Part shown: piece by piece, positions 25,772 to 34,341 of the stretch | Numbering within the stretch: position 1 is the stretch's first letter | How the letters are laid out: every line of letters begins with the position of its first letter | Assembly: GCF_007828865.1 (NCBI RefSeq) | Contig: NZ_VIVK01000001.1 | Coordinates: 2,666,001-2,730,000 of the forward strand | Reading direction: 5' to 3' | From: Kribbella amoyensis | GTDB taxonomy: Bacteria > Actinomycetota > Actinomycetes > Propionibacteriales > Kribbellaceae | DNA length: 64,000 nucleotides | The notes under the pieces: model-generated | What the model saw: the letters and a program-made list of their open reading frames with translations, nothing else | What the model was told of the DNA's origin: nothing | The model's database searches: none | Translations under genes and position numbers: made by a program

Positions 25772-26926
25772 CTAGTTCTCATCCAGGCCGTCGGCCCGCA
25801 GCGGTACCAGGGTGCGGGCCTCCTCGTACGAGGTGCCGGTCAGTTCGAGCAGGTCGACGATGGTGGAGCGGATCTGGCCGAGCACCACGACCGCGGACAG
25901 CGAACCGGGGATCGGCAGCTCCGCGGTGCGGCGGCCGAGTTCGCCGAGGACGCGGTGGGCGGCGACGTCGGCGTGCGGTTCGAAGAGCGACTCGGCGATC
26001 AGGCGGGTGCCGTCGGCGAGGCGTTCGAGCAGGTCGGGGAACTCCGTGGGCATCTTCTCGCCGCGCCAGACCGAGACGGCGCAGCGGCGGACCAGGACGC
26101 GGATGTTCCGGATCGCGCGGTCGAGCGGGACGACCAGGTTCGCGATCTGGTGGACGCGGCCGCGATGGCGCCGGCGGAACGGGGAGAGCCGGACCACGGC
26201 GACGCCCTCGTCGGCGGCGCTGCGGAGGTCGTCCAGCATCGACTCGCTGGCGCGGGCGCGGCGGAGGGCGTCGGTGACCGCGTCCTCGTCGGCCGCGCGG
26301 AGGCCGTCGGCGGTCTCGATCAGGATCGCGGAGAGCTCGTTCAGTACGTCCGCCGCTTGTTGCCGTGGGCGTCGAATCGCGGCGGCCGGGGCGATCGTGG
26401 CGGCGGCCAGCGCGACCACGCCGCCGAGGACCGCGTCCAGCCAGCGGCTGAACCCGGCGCCCGGATCGGGGAGCAGGGTGGTCACGATCGCGGCCTGGAC
26501 GCCGGCCTGGGTGGTCATCAGGTTGCCGGCGCCGAGCAGGACCGCGATGCTCATCGCCAGCGCGATCACGACCACGATCTGGACCACGCCGGTACCGAAC
26601 AGTTTCACGAACAGGTCGCCGACGAGCACCCCGACCGCGACCCCGACCATCACCTCGGCGACCCGGCGCAACCGCTGCCCGTAGCTGAACCCGAGGCAGA
26701 CCATCGCGGCGACCGGCGCGAAGAACGGCTGCTGGTGGCCGACCACGTACCGGGCCAGTGCCCAGGCGACACCGGCGGCGAGCGCGCACTGGGTGATGAA
26801 GAAGATTCGGTTCTGCCAGCGTTCGACCCGGCGCTGGACCGACGCCCTGGACCGGCGGGCCGCCCCGGGGGCGATGTCGTCGCGCAACTCCCGCAACTGC
26901 TCCAGCGTCAGCCTGACCGGGTCCAC
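25772..26926 (-). CDS. FUSC/aromatic acid exporter (ArAE)-like membrane protein
   Basis: 384 residues from GTG 26926. The N-terminal half has five to six hydrophobic segments (FFITQCALAAGVAWALARYVVG; FFAPVAAMVCLGF; VMVGVAVGVLVGDLFVKLFG; IVVVIALAMSIAVLLGAGN), the pattern of fusaric-acid-resistance/YccS-type proteins. The C-terminal 200 residues are soluble helices. It is possibly an efflux component. The start lacks a strong SD. Divergent from DUF5709. Confidence 0.82.
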   Translation of the reverse strand: MDPVRLTLEQLRELRDDIAPGAARRSRASVQRRVERWQNRIFFITQCALAAGVAWALARYVVGHQQPFFAPVAAMVCLGFSYGQRLRRVAEVMVGVAVGVLVGDLFVKLFGTGVVQIVVVIALAMSIAVLLGAGNLMTTQAGVQAAIVTTLLPDPGAGFSRWLDAVLGGVVALAAATIAPAAAIRRPRQQAADVLNELSAILIETADGLRAADEDAVTDALRRARASESMLDDLRSAADEGVAVVRLSPFRRRHRGRVHQIANLVVPLDRAIRNIRVLVRRCAVSVWRGEKMPTEFPDLLERLADGTRLIAESLFEPHADVAAHRVLGELGRRTAELPIPGSLSAVVVLGQIRSTIVDLLELTGTSYEEARTLVPLRADGLDEN

Positions 26927-26995
26927 CCCACCATGATGGCGGACCCGGCCACGCTCTGCCTTGATTCGGCCCGGGCGGACCGCCAGTGTGGTCCC

Positions 26996-27499
26996 ATGAC
27001 CGAGAACAACCGCGAGGACTACGGCAGCTACAGCGTCGACGACGAGGATCAGTTGCAGCCGGAGGACACCCTGAACGACCGTGGGGTGGACGACCTGCTG
27101 GACGAGGGGTACTCGCCGCCGGAGAAGTGGTCCGCGGGCGAAGGATTCGGCAACACCGCGGACGAGGCGTTGCAGGGTGAGTCGCTGGACCAGCGGATCG
27201 CGCAGGAGGAGCCGGACGTCGACCCGTACGCCGAGGACGGTGAGAACGTCGGCGGCCCCGAGGTCGGGACCGAACGCTCCGGCCGGCTGGTCGCGCCGGA
27301 CGAAGGCGCGCACGAGGACGAGGAAGAAGAGCTGATCGCCGAGGACGTCGGCTTCGACGGCGCGGCGGCGAGCGCGGAAGAAGCAGCGGTCCATGTGGTC
27401 GAGGACGACGAGCCGTTCGAGTTGGACAACGAAGACGAAACCGACCTGCAGGACGTCCGCGACGTGGACCTGGGTGATGTCGGCGACCTCGAGGACTGA
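26996..27499 (+). CDS. DUF5709 family acidic protein
   Basis: 167 residues, very acidic (long Asp/Glu runs), no cysteines or membrane segments. The N-terminal SYSVDDEDQLQPEDTLNDRGVDDLLDEGYSPPEKWSAGEGFG is the conserved DUF5709 signature. Probably intrinsically disordered, with unknown function; common in actinobacteria. Monocistronic and divergent from FUSC. Confidence 0.85.
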   Translation: MTENNREDYGSYSVDDEDQLQPEDTLNDRGVDDLLDEGYSPPEKWSAGEGFGNTADEALQGESLDQRIAQEEPDVDPYAEDGENVGGPEVGTERSGRLVAPDEGAHEDEEEELIAEDVGFDGAAASAEEAAVHVVEDDEPFELDNEDETDLQDVRDVDLGDVGDLED

Positions 27500-27699
27500 T
27501 TTCGGATTCTGAATCGCGCACCTCGACCGCCGGGGTACGTCCGCTCGCGGTGACTCCACGTGCCGCCTGGGGTAGCTTCCACCCGCCACCAACCCACTCG
27601 GCCCACCGCTGAGTGCCCGGGGCGGGTGGAAGCAGTTGAGGCGAGGCGGCGGCCGGCTGCCCCGAGTAGTCGGCTCCGCCGCTCACCACCACCACTCCC

Positions 27700-27960
27700 C
27701 GCCGCCCGCACCCGCGCTCCCGGTCCCGGCAGCCTTGGCCGCGCTGCCGGTCCCCGCAGCCTGTACGAGCTGTTCGCTCCCGGCCGCTAGTACCAGCGTT
27801 GCCGGAAGGCGCAGCCTGTACCCGCGCTGCCGTAGGCGCCGTCCGCACCGCGTTGCCGGGACGCACCGCCTGTACCCGCGCGGCCGTACGCACTGCCTGT
27901 CCCCGCGACGCCGTCCGCACCGCGCTGCCGGGATGCACTGCCTGTGCCCCGGGCTGCAAG
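27700..27960. repeat. Degenerate tandem repeat with 18-bp base period
   Basis: The motif GCGYTGCCGG recurs at 27796, 27850 and 27922 (spacing 54 and 72, both multiples of 18), and GCCGTCCGCACCGCG recurs 72 bp apart at 27838 and 27910. Between them GCCTGTNCCCGCG copies alternate. The array fills most of the 470-bp gap between DUF5709 and P450. The minus strand stays open through it with a six-residue periodicity, but no start or domain supports a gene. Confidence 0.6.
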
Positions 27961-27969
27961 TTTCCCGGG

Positions 27970-29295
27970 TTAGCGGGGTGTGGCTGTGACTGTGCAGCCT
28001 TGGGAGGGGACGAGGGTTACGTTGCGGGGTTTGGGTTTTTCTGGGGTTGGGGTGGTGGGGCGGAGGGTGTAGTGGGTAAGGGCGGCTCGGAGGATCTCGG
28101 TGGCTTCGAGGAGGGAGAAGCCGGCTCCTATGCAGCGGCGGGCTCCTCCGCCGAAAGGGAGCCAGGTCGAGGGGGACGGGGGGTTGTCGGACAGGAAGCG
28201 GTCCGGGCGGAACTCGGTGGGCTCCGGGTAGTGGGCGTTGTCGGCGTGCAGGAGGCCCATCGCCGGCATGATCGTGGTCCCGCGGGGGAGGCGGTAGCCG
28301 GCGATTTCCACCGTCTCGGTGACGCGGCGGCCGACCTGGTACACGACCGGGTGGAGCCGGAGAGCCTCCTTGGTGATCGCTTCCAGTCTTGCGTCGTCGC
28401 CCTCGTCGGCGGCGCGTTGGGCGGCTCGGAGTTCTTCGGGGCGGCGGGCGAGTTCGTGAAAGGCCCAGGCCAGACCGGTTGCGGTGGTTTCGTGGCCGGC
28501 CAGGAGGAGGGTGACCAGCTGGTCGCGGAGTTCGGTGTCGGACCAGGTACCGGCGGCCAGCAGGCGGCTGAGTACGTCGTTGCGTCCGGCAAGGTTCTTG
28601 CGGCGGGCCGCGATCTCGGCGTACAGGATCTCGTCGACGCGGCGTTGCACGTCGAGGTAGGTGCGCCACGGTGGGAAGCGGAGCAGCCGTGGATAGAAGC
28701 CGCCGAGCATGATCACCGGGGAGACCGACACCACCTTGTCGACCAGCGGGCGCAGCTCGGCCAGCCGGTCGGAGTCGGTCACGCCGAAGACCACCTGGAG
28801 GATCACCTCGAGGGTGAGATCGCGCATCCGGTCGTGCAGCCGGAACGGCACCCCGACCGGCCACTTCGCCACGTCCGCCCGGGCCAGTTCGCCGATCATG
28901 TCCGCGTACCCGCGCAGCGCGTTGCCGAGGAACGCGGGCATCAGCTGCCGCCGCATCCGGGCATGGTCCTCGTCGTCGATCAGCAGCAGCGAATGGTCGC
29001 CCATGATCGGCCGCAGCACCGTGTTGCCCTCGCCCGCGTGCATCACCGACGGCGCGGTCCGGAACACCTCGTGCATGTGCTCGGGCCGGCTCAGCACGAC
29101 CACGACCCGGCTCGACGGGACCAGGCGGATCGTGAAGACGTCGCCGTACCGCGCTCGCATCCGCGGGAAGAACGTCTTGCGGTGACTCGCGAACAGCACG
29201 GTCTGGACCAGCGTCGGCCACCGTGGTCCCGGCGGCAGGGTCCGTGCCGTCCGACGGTCGAGCGTGCGCGAACCCAGCAAGGGCGTTGGGGTCAT
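27970..29295 (-). CDS. Cytochrome P450
   Basis: 441 residues. All P450 landmarks are present: I-helix AGHETTATG, the ExxR of TKEALRLHP, the PERF-like EFRPDRFL and the heme loop FGGGARRCIGAGF with Cys388 as thiolate ligand. Substrate unknown; similar actinobacterial P450s act on fatty acids or natural products. GGGAGG precedes ATG 29295. No ferredoxin partner is adjacent. Upstream lies the mannosidase, separated by strong hairpins, so it is likely transcribed separately. Confidence 0.95.
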   Translation of the reverse strand: MTPTPLLGSRTLDRRTARTLPPGPRWPTLVQTVLFASHRKTFFPRMRARYGDVFTIRLVPSSRVVVVLSRPEHMHEVFRTAPSVMHAGEGNTVLRPIMGDHSLLLIDDEDHARMRRQLMPAFLGNALRGYADMIGELARADVAKWPVGVPFRLHDRMRDLTLEVILQVVFGVTDSDRLAELRPLVDKVVSVSPVIMLGGFYPRLLRFPPWRTYLDVQRRVDEILYAEIAARRKNLAGRNDVLSRLLAAGTWSDTELRDQLVTLLLAGHETTATGLAWAFHELARRPEELRAAQRAADEGDDARLEAITKEALRLHPVVYQVGRRVTETVEIAGYRLPRGTTIMPAMGLLHADNAHYPEPTEFRPDRFLSDNPPSPSTWLPFGGGARRCIGAGFSLLEATEILRAALTHYTLRPTTPTPEKPKPRNVTLVPSQGCTVTATPR

Positions 29296-29353
29296 CGGCA
29301 CCTCCCGAGCAGACGGCCCCACCACCGTACGTCGCCGAGGTGACCTGCGGGCG

Positions 29354-29438
29354 TTTGGTGGGTTAACCCCTGAACTGCAGGGTTGGCCCACGAAAATGCC
29401 GTGGGCCAACCCTGAACACGGTGGGTCAACCCACCAAA
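29354..29438. repeat. Nested inverted repeat (large hairpin) between mannosidase and P450
   Basis: The inner stem AGGGTTGGCCCACG (29379-29392) pairs perfectly with 29400-29413 around the loop AAAATGC. The outer arms TTTGGTGGGTTAACCC (29354-29369) and 29423-29438 pair with one mismatch. Inner and outer arms share the GGGTT/AACCC core, so alternative pairings are possible. Confidence 0.7.
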
Positions 29439-29443
29439 GTGCA

Positions 29444-29484
29444 CCCGCCGCCGGGCCGGCCAGGAAGGCGGGCTCGGCGGCGGG
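29444..29484 (-). terminator. Hairpin after alpha-mannosidase gene
   Basis: CCCGCCGCCG (29444-29453) pairs perfectly with CGGCGGCGGG (29475-29484), 7 bp beyond the mannosidase stop on the minus strand. Probable factor-independent or Rho-assisted terminator. Confidence 0.55.
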
Positions 29485-29491
29485 GGCGTTG

Positions 29492-32400
29492 CTAGGCGCG
29501 GGTGAAGCGCAGGGTGAGGATCTGGAACGGACGGAGCTCGAACGAGACCCCGCCATCGGTCAGCTCGCGGTCGGCCAGCGGCCGCTCGAGCAGGTCGACC
29601 TCGGTGACCGCAGCGGCCGCGAAGCCCGGCGTGACGGTCGCGCGAGCGCGGCCGCCGGCGGACTCGTACAGCCGGACCACGACGTCCCCGGACCGGTCGT
29701 CGGCCAGCTTGATCGCCTCGACCACGACGTTCGGGTTGCTGATGGCAACGATCGGCTCGGCGCCCTCGGCCCCAGTGACGACCCGCTCCGGCAGGTTGAT
29801 CCGGTAGCCCTCCTCGATCGCCTCGGGGATCCCGGCGCCGACCACCAGTGCGTGGTTCACGGTGTGCACGCCCTGGTCGGTCAACGGGTCGGGGAACCGC
29901 GGCGCCCGGATCAGCGAGGTCCGGATCGTCGTGGTGGTGCCGCCGTCGTCGCGGGCGGTCCGGTTGATGTCGTGGCCGTAGGTCGAGTCGTTGACCACGG
30001 CCACGCCGTACCCCGGCTCGCCGACGTGCACCCACCGGTGCGCCGCGATCTCGAACTTCGCCGCGTCCCACGAGGTGTTCTGGTGGGTCGGCCGGAAGAT
30101 GTGCCCGAACTGGGTCTCCGAGGCGGACCGGTCGGCGTGTACGTCCACCGGGTACGCCGCCTTGAGGAACTTCTCCGACTCGTGCCAGTCGACCGTGGTC
30201 TCGATGTCGACCCGCTTCGCGCCCGGCCGCAGCCGCAGCGTCTGGACGATCGTGGACCGGTTGAAGGACCGCTTGACCACGACGGTCGCGATCCCGTCGA
30301 CGGTGCTGAACTCGACCGAGTCGACCTCGGTGACGTCGCGGACGTTGTTCTTGTAGAACGAGTCGACGTCCCAGGCGTCCCAGTGGTTCGGGGTGTCCAC
30401 GTGCAGCTGGAGCAGGTTGCCCGCGCTGCCCGGGGCGATCACCTCGCGCTCGGCGGCCACGTCGTACAGCGACGTGATCAGGCCGCGCTCGTCGACGGTG
30501 ACCCGGACCAGGCCGTTGTCGAGGACGTTGCCGTCGACCGACGCCGCGGCACCCTCACCGGCCGCGATCCCGGCGCCGAGACCGGCCACGCCGTTGCGGC
30601 CGTGCGGGGCCGCGTTGAAGACGATCTGCGCGGAACCGTCGCCGGCCAGCGCCTGCTGTGCCTTGGCGATGATCGCCTCGAGCTCCTCGGCCAGCCGGGC
30701 GTACGTCGCCTCGGCCTCGCGGTGCACCCACGAGATCGAGGAGCCCGGGAGGATGTCGTGGAACTGGTTCAGCAGCACGGCCTTCCAGATCCGGTCCAGG
30801 TCCTCGTACGGGTACGCGTCCAGCTTGCCCGCCACCACGGCCGCCGCGGACCACAGCTCGGCCTCGCGGAGCAGGTGCTCGCTGCGCCGGTTGCCCTGCT
30901 TGGTCTTGGCCTGCGAGGTGTACGTCGCCCGGTGGATCTCCAGGTAGAGCTCACCGGACCAGACCGGCGCGTGCTCGCGGTACTCGTCCTCGGCGGCGCT
31001 GAAGAACTCGGTCGGGGACTCGATCGTGACCCGTGGCGAGGACTCCAGGTTCGCCACCCGGCGGGCCGTCGCGACGAACTCGCGGGTGGGGCCGCCGCCG
31101 CCGTCGCCGTAGCCGAACGGGACCAGCGAGCGGGTCGCGGCGCCGTTCTCCTGGAAGTTCCGCTGCGCGTGCGCGAGCTCGCGGCCGGACAGGTCGGAGT
31201 TGTAGGTGTCGATCGGCGGGAAGTGGGTGAACACCCGGGTGCCGTCGAGACCCTCCCACCAGAACGTGTGGTGCGGGAACTTGTTCTCCTTGTTCCAGGA
31301 GATCTTCTGGGTCAGGAACCACTTCGACCCGGACAGCTTCACCAGCTGCGGCAGCGCCGCGGTGTAGCCGAACGAGTCCGGCAGCCAGACCTCCTGGGTG
31401 TCGATCCCGTACTCGTCCAGGAAGAACTTCTTGCCGTGCACGAACTGCCGGGCCAGCGCCTCGCTGCCGGGCAGGTTGGTGTCGGACTCGACCCACATCC
31501 CGCCGACCGGGACGATGGTGCCGTCGGCAACGGCCTTCTTCAGCCGCTCCCACACCTCGGGGTAGTTGTCCTTCACCCAGGCGTGCTGCTGGGCCTGCGA
31601 GAAAGCGAAGACCAGCTCCGGGTACTCCTCGGCCAGGGTGGCGACGTTGGACACGGTCCGGGCCACCTTGCGCCGGGTCTCCCGCAGCGGCCACAGCCAG
31701 GCGGAGTCGATGTGCGCGTGCCCGACCGCGGACAGCTGGTGCGCGCTGGTGTGCGCGGGCCGGCTGAGCACGTCGGTGAGCTGGGCGCGCGCGTCGGACG
31801 CGGTCCCGGCGACGTCCTCGTAGTCCAGCGCGTCCAGGGCGCGGCTGAGGGCGCGGAGGATCTCGCGGCGCCGCGGCTCCTGCGGGCTGAGCTCCTTCTG
31901 CAGGCCGTCGAGGGCCTCCAGGTCGAGGATCAGGTCCCACACCTCGGCGTTGAACACGGCCAGGTCGGCGCGGGTCAGCTGGTAGATCGGGGTGTCGCCG
32001 AGCTTGGCGCCGATGTCGACCTTCGCGTACGCGTTGTCGAGCGGGATCTCCGGGTTCGCGGCGCCCTCGACGTAGAAGGTGATCTCGTCACCGGGCGACG
32101 CCGCGGTGCCGTCCGGCCCGAGGATCGACAGCGGGGCGTACGTCTGCCGCGGGTGCAGGCCCTTGAGCGGGACGCCCTTGGTGGTGTGGACCAGGCCCTC
32201 GGCGGAGAAGCCCGGGCCGCCGCTGAAGCCGAGGTCGATGACCGCCTCGATCTCCTGACCGGCCCACTCGGCCGGCACCTGGCCGCTGAACTTGAACCAC
32301 GCGGTACCCCAGGCGGGGCCCCAGGGCAGGCCGATCTCGGCCGGCTCGTACGTCGCCGCGAGCGCCTCGGCGGGGGACACCGGCTCACCCGGCGCGTGCC

Positions 32401-32506
32401 ACACCTCGATGGCCAGCGGAACGGAGGCGCCGTAGATCGCGGGGCGGATCCGCTCCCGCAGGGCGCGCTTGAGCCGCTCCTCGATCAGTTGTCGGTCGTC
32501 GTGCAC
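29492..32506 (-). CDS. Alpha-mannosidase, glycoside hydrolase family 38
   Basis: 1004 residues. GH38 enzymes are zinc-dependent retaining mannosidases. Visible are the zinc motif GHAHIDSAWLWPLRET (His263, Asp267), the nucleophile Asp377 in EVWLPDSFGYTAALPQ, and FNQFHDILPGSS-like LNQFHDILPGSSI with further zinc and substrate residues. The N-terminal 250 residues form the extra beta domain of the cytosolic bacterial/ER-type branch; there is no signal peptide, so it acts on imported or recycled oligosaccharides. GTG 32506 has GGAGG upstream. A LacI-type operator lies at 32557-32570. Confidence 0.95.
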   Translation of the reverse strand: MHDDRQLIEERLKRALRERIRPAIYGASVPLAIEVWHAPGEPVSPAEALAATYEPAEIGLPWGPAWGTAWFKFSGQVPAEWAGQEIEAVIDLGFSGGPGFSAEGLVHTTKGVPLKGLHPRQTYAPLSILGPDGTAASPGDEITFYVEGAANPEIPLDNAYAKVDIGAKLGDTPIYQLTRADLAVFNAEVWDLILDLEALDGLQKELSPQEPRRREILRALSRALDALDYEDVAGTASDARAQLTDVLSRPAHTSAHQLSAVGHAHIDSAWLWPLRETRRKVARTVSNVATLAEEYPELVFAFSQAQQHAWVKDNYPEVWERLKKAVADGTIVPVGGMWVESDTNLPGSEALARQFVHGKKFFLDEYGIDTQEVWLPDSFGYTAALPQLVKLSGSKWFLTQKISWNKENKFPHHTFWWEGLDGTRVFTHFPPIDTYNSDLSGRELAHAQRNFQENGAATRSLVPFGYGDGGGGPTREFVATARRVANLESSPRVTIESPTEFFSAAEDEYREHAPVWSGELYLEIHRATYTSQAKTKQGNRRSEHLLREAELWSAAAVVAGKLDAYPYEDLDRIWKAVLLNQFHDILPGSSISWVHREAEATYARLAEELEAIIAKAQQALAGDGSAQIVFNAAPHGRNGVAGLGAGIAAGEGAAASVDGNVLDNGLVRVTVDERGLITSLYDVAAEREVIAPGSAGNLLQLHVDTPNHWDAWDVDSFYKNNVRDVTEVDSVEFSTVDGIATVVVKRSFNRSTIVQTLRLRPGAKRVDIETTVDWHESEKFLKAAYPVDVHADRSASETQFGHIFRPTHQNTSWDAAKFEIAAHRWVHVGEPGYGVAVVNDSTYGHDINRTARDDGGTTTTIRTSLIRAPRFPDPLTDQGVHTVNHALVVGAGIPEAIEEGYRINLPERVVTGAEGAEPIVAISNPNVVVEAIKLADDRSGDVVVRLYESAGGRARATVTPGFAAAAVTEVDLLERPLADRELTDGGVSFELRPFQILTLRFTRA

Positions 32507-32556
32507 GAAATCATCCTCCGATGACGGTGTTCCGCGGCCCTCCCGGCCGGCTGCGT

Positions 32557-32570
32557 TGACAACGCTGTCA
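32557..32570. promoter_or_regulatory. LacI-family-type operator
   Basis: TGACAACGCTGTCA, a 14-bp near-perfect palindrome centred on CG, the style bound by LacI/GalR repressors of sugar genes in actinobacteria. It lies 51 bp upstream of the mannosidase start in the 225-bp divergent gap. No lacI-type gene is in the window, so the repressor must be encoded elsewhere. Confidence 0.5.
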
Positions 32571-32731
32571 CACAAACTCCGACCCGTCCAGAGACTGTCT
32601 GCGCGCGACTGGTCGGGTACGTCACGTCCGCGCTCACGCACCGCCGCCGGGCGGTGCTCGCAGGGTGTCCACGGAGTGGTCCTGGCCACCGAACTACCCG
32701 CACGGACCGTTCGCCCTCTAAGTTGTCCCCC

Positions 32732-33727
32732 ATGGATCGCCCCCGCCTGCTGAATCGACGCAGCGTGCTCGGCCTGGGCGCCGCGGCCGCGACCGCTCTG
32801 ATCACCCCCGGCTGCTCCCGTGGCCGCTCCGACGAGCCCGCCCCGGGAGAACCGGCCAAGTTCGCCACCGGGAACGCGGGCGGCGTCTACAACATCTACG
32901 GCGCCGGCCTGGCCAAGCTGGTGACCGAGGTGACCGGTGTCGACCTGTCGGTGATCCCGACCGACGGCTCGGTGCAGAACCTCAAGCTGCTCGCGTCCGG
33001 CAACGCCGACATCGCCTTCAGCCTGTCCGACTCCGCGCTGGACGCCTGGGAGGGCGCCCCGGGGACGGCGTTCCAGAGCGGCGCCCTGCGGTTCACGGCG
33101 CTGGCCCGGACGTACGACAACTACGTACACGTGGTGGTCCCGGCCGCCTCGGACGTGTTCGACCTGAAGGGCCTCAAGGACAAGGTCGTCAGCATCGGCC
33201 CGCGCAACTCCGGCACCCGCGTGGTCGCCGAGCGGCTGCTGGCCACCGCCGGCGTCAAGGTGCGGCCGCAGTACTACGGGCTGGAGACCGCGGTCCAGGC
33301 GCTGAAGGACCGGATGAAGGATCCGCGCAAGGGCATCGACGCGCTGATCTGGAGCGGCGGCCTGCCGACCAACCCGATCCTCGGCCTGCAGTCCACGATC
33401 GGGTTCCGGCTGGTCGACATCGGCCCGGAGGCGGAGAGGATCGCCAACAAGCGCTTCGGCGGGTACGTGCTGTCGTCCATCCCGCCGTCGATCTACCAGC
33501 TCGCGGCCGCGGTCCCCACGCTCGCCGTCCCGAACTACCTGCTGGCCCGCCGCGGCCTGTCCGACTCGTGGGCCTGGTGGACCCTGAACACGATGTTCCG
33601 CCGCCAGACCGACCTGATGGCGATCCACCCCGAAGCCGGCTCGCTCGACGCCCGCTCGGCGATCGCCACCATGCCGATCCCGCTCCACGAGGCCGCCGAA
33701 CGCTGGTACAAGAACAACCACATTTAA
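32732..33727 (+). CDS. TAXI family TRAP solute-binding lipoprotein (orphan)
   Basis: 331 residues. The N-terminus combines a Tat-like pair (NRRSVLGLG) with a lipobox ending at Cys28 (ITPGC), so it is probably a Tat-exported lipoprotein. The body shows TAXI features: FATGNAGGVYNIYGAGLAKLV, TDGSVQNLKLLASGNADIAFSLSD, KVVSIGPRNSGTRVVAERLL and IDALIWSGGLPTNPI. It has no permease next to it; a TRAP permease with its own TAXI protein is 2.8 kb away. It may bind the substrate for that system or act as a sensor for the histidine kinase between them. Confidence 0.9.
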   Translation: MDRPRLLNRRSVLGLGAAAATALITPGCSRGRSDEPAPGEPAKFATGNAGGVYNIYGAGLAKLVTEVTGVDLSVIPTDGSVQNLKLLASGNADIAFSLSDSALDAWEGAPGTAFQSGALRFTALARTYDNYVHVVVPAASDVFDLKGLKDKVVSIGPRNSGTRVVAERLLATAGVKVRPQYYGLETAVQALKDRMKDPRKGIDALIWSGGLPTNPILGLQSTIGFRLVDIGPEAERIANKRFGGYVLSSIPPSIYQLAAAVPTLAVPNYLLARRGLSDSWAWWTLNTMFRRQTDLMAIHPEAGSLDARSAIATMPIPLHEAAERWYKNNHI

Positions 33728-33766
33728 TCGGGGGACCGGGCGTCGCCTGGGCGGCAAGATAGCGGT

Positions 33767-34312
33767 ATGTCACTGCCTACCCCGACGCTGCAAACCGAGC
33801 GGCTGCGGCTGCGTCCGTTCGACGATGCGGACGCGGATGCGCTCTTCACGCTGCACAGCAACGCCTACGTACTGCGGTACTGGGATTCGCCGCCGTGGAC
33901 CGAGCCCGCGCGCGCCGAGCGGTTCATCAAGGCCTGCCGGCAGCTGGAGGAGGACGGTGCCGGGGCGCGGCTGGCCGTGGAATCCGACGGGGCGTTCATC
34001 GGCTGGTGCGGCCTGACCAGCTGGAACCCGGACTTCCGGAGCGCGTCGCTGGGCTACTGCTTCGGCGAGGCGGCGTGGGGTCATGGGTACGCGACGGAGA
34101 CGGCTCGCGCGGTCCTGCGGTGGGCCTTCGACACCCTGGACCTGAACCGGGTCCAGGCCGAGGCCGATACGCGCAACGTGGCCTCCGCCCGCGTCCTGGA
34201 GAAGCTCGGCTTCGTCCACGAAGGAACCCTGCGCGAGGACTGCATCGTGAACGGCGACGTCTCGGACTCGTGGGTGTACGGCCTCCTCCGGCGGGACTGG
34301 GCTCCAGCCTGA
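33767..34312 (+). CDS. GNAT N-acetyltransferase, RimJ/RimL type
   Basis: 181 residues. TLQTERLRLRPFDDADADALFTLHSNAYVLRYW opens the protein and GYCFGEAAWGHGYATETARAVLRWAFDTLDLNRVQAEADTRNVASARVLEKLGF is the canonical RimJ/L acetyl-CoA and alpha4 region. It may acetylate a protein N-terminus or a small amine. SD is weak. It stands between the orphan TAXI protein and the two-component system. Confidence 0.9.
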   Translation: MSLPTPTLQTERLRLRPFDDADADALFTLHSNAYVLRYWDSPPWTEPARAERFIKACRQLEEDGAGARLAVESDGAFIGWCGLTSWNPDFRSASLGYCFGEAAWGHGYATETARAVLRWAFDTLDLNRVQAEADTRNVASARVLEKLGFVHEGTLREDCIVNGDVSDSWVYGLLRRDWAPA

Positions 34313-34341
34313 AGCGTCTCACCCGGGACGCAACGCTCGAC

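Noticed and set aside
29264..32524. 1086-codon plus-strand open frame opposite the alpha-mannosidase
   Set aside because: Antisense shadow: the mannosidase motifs on the other strand are unambiguous.
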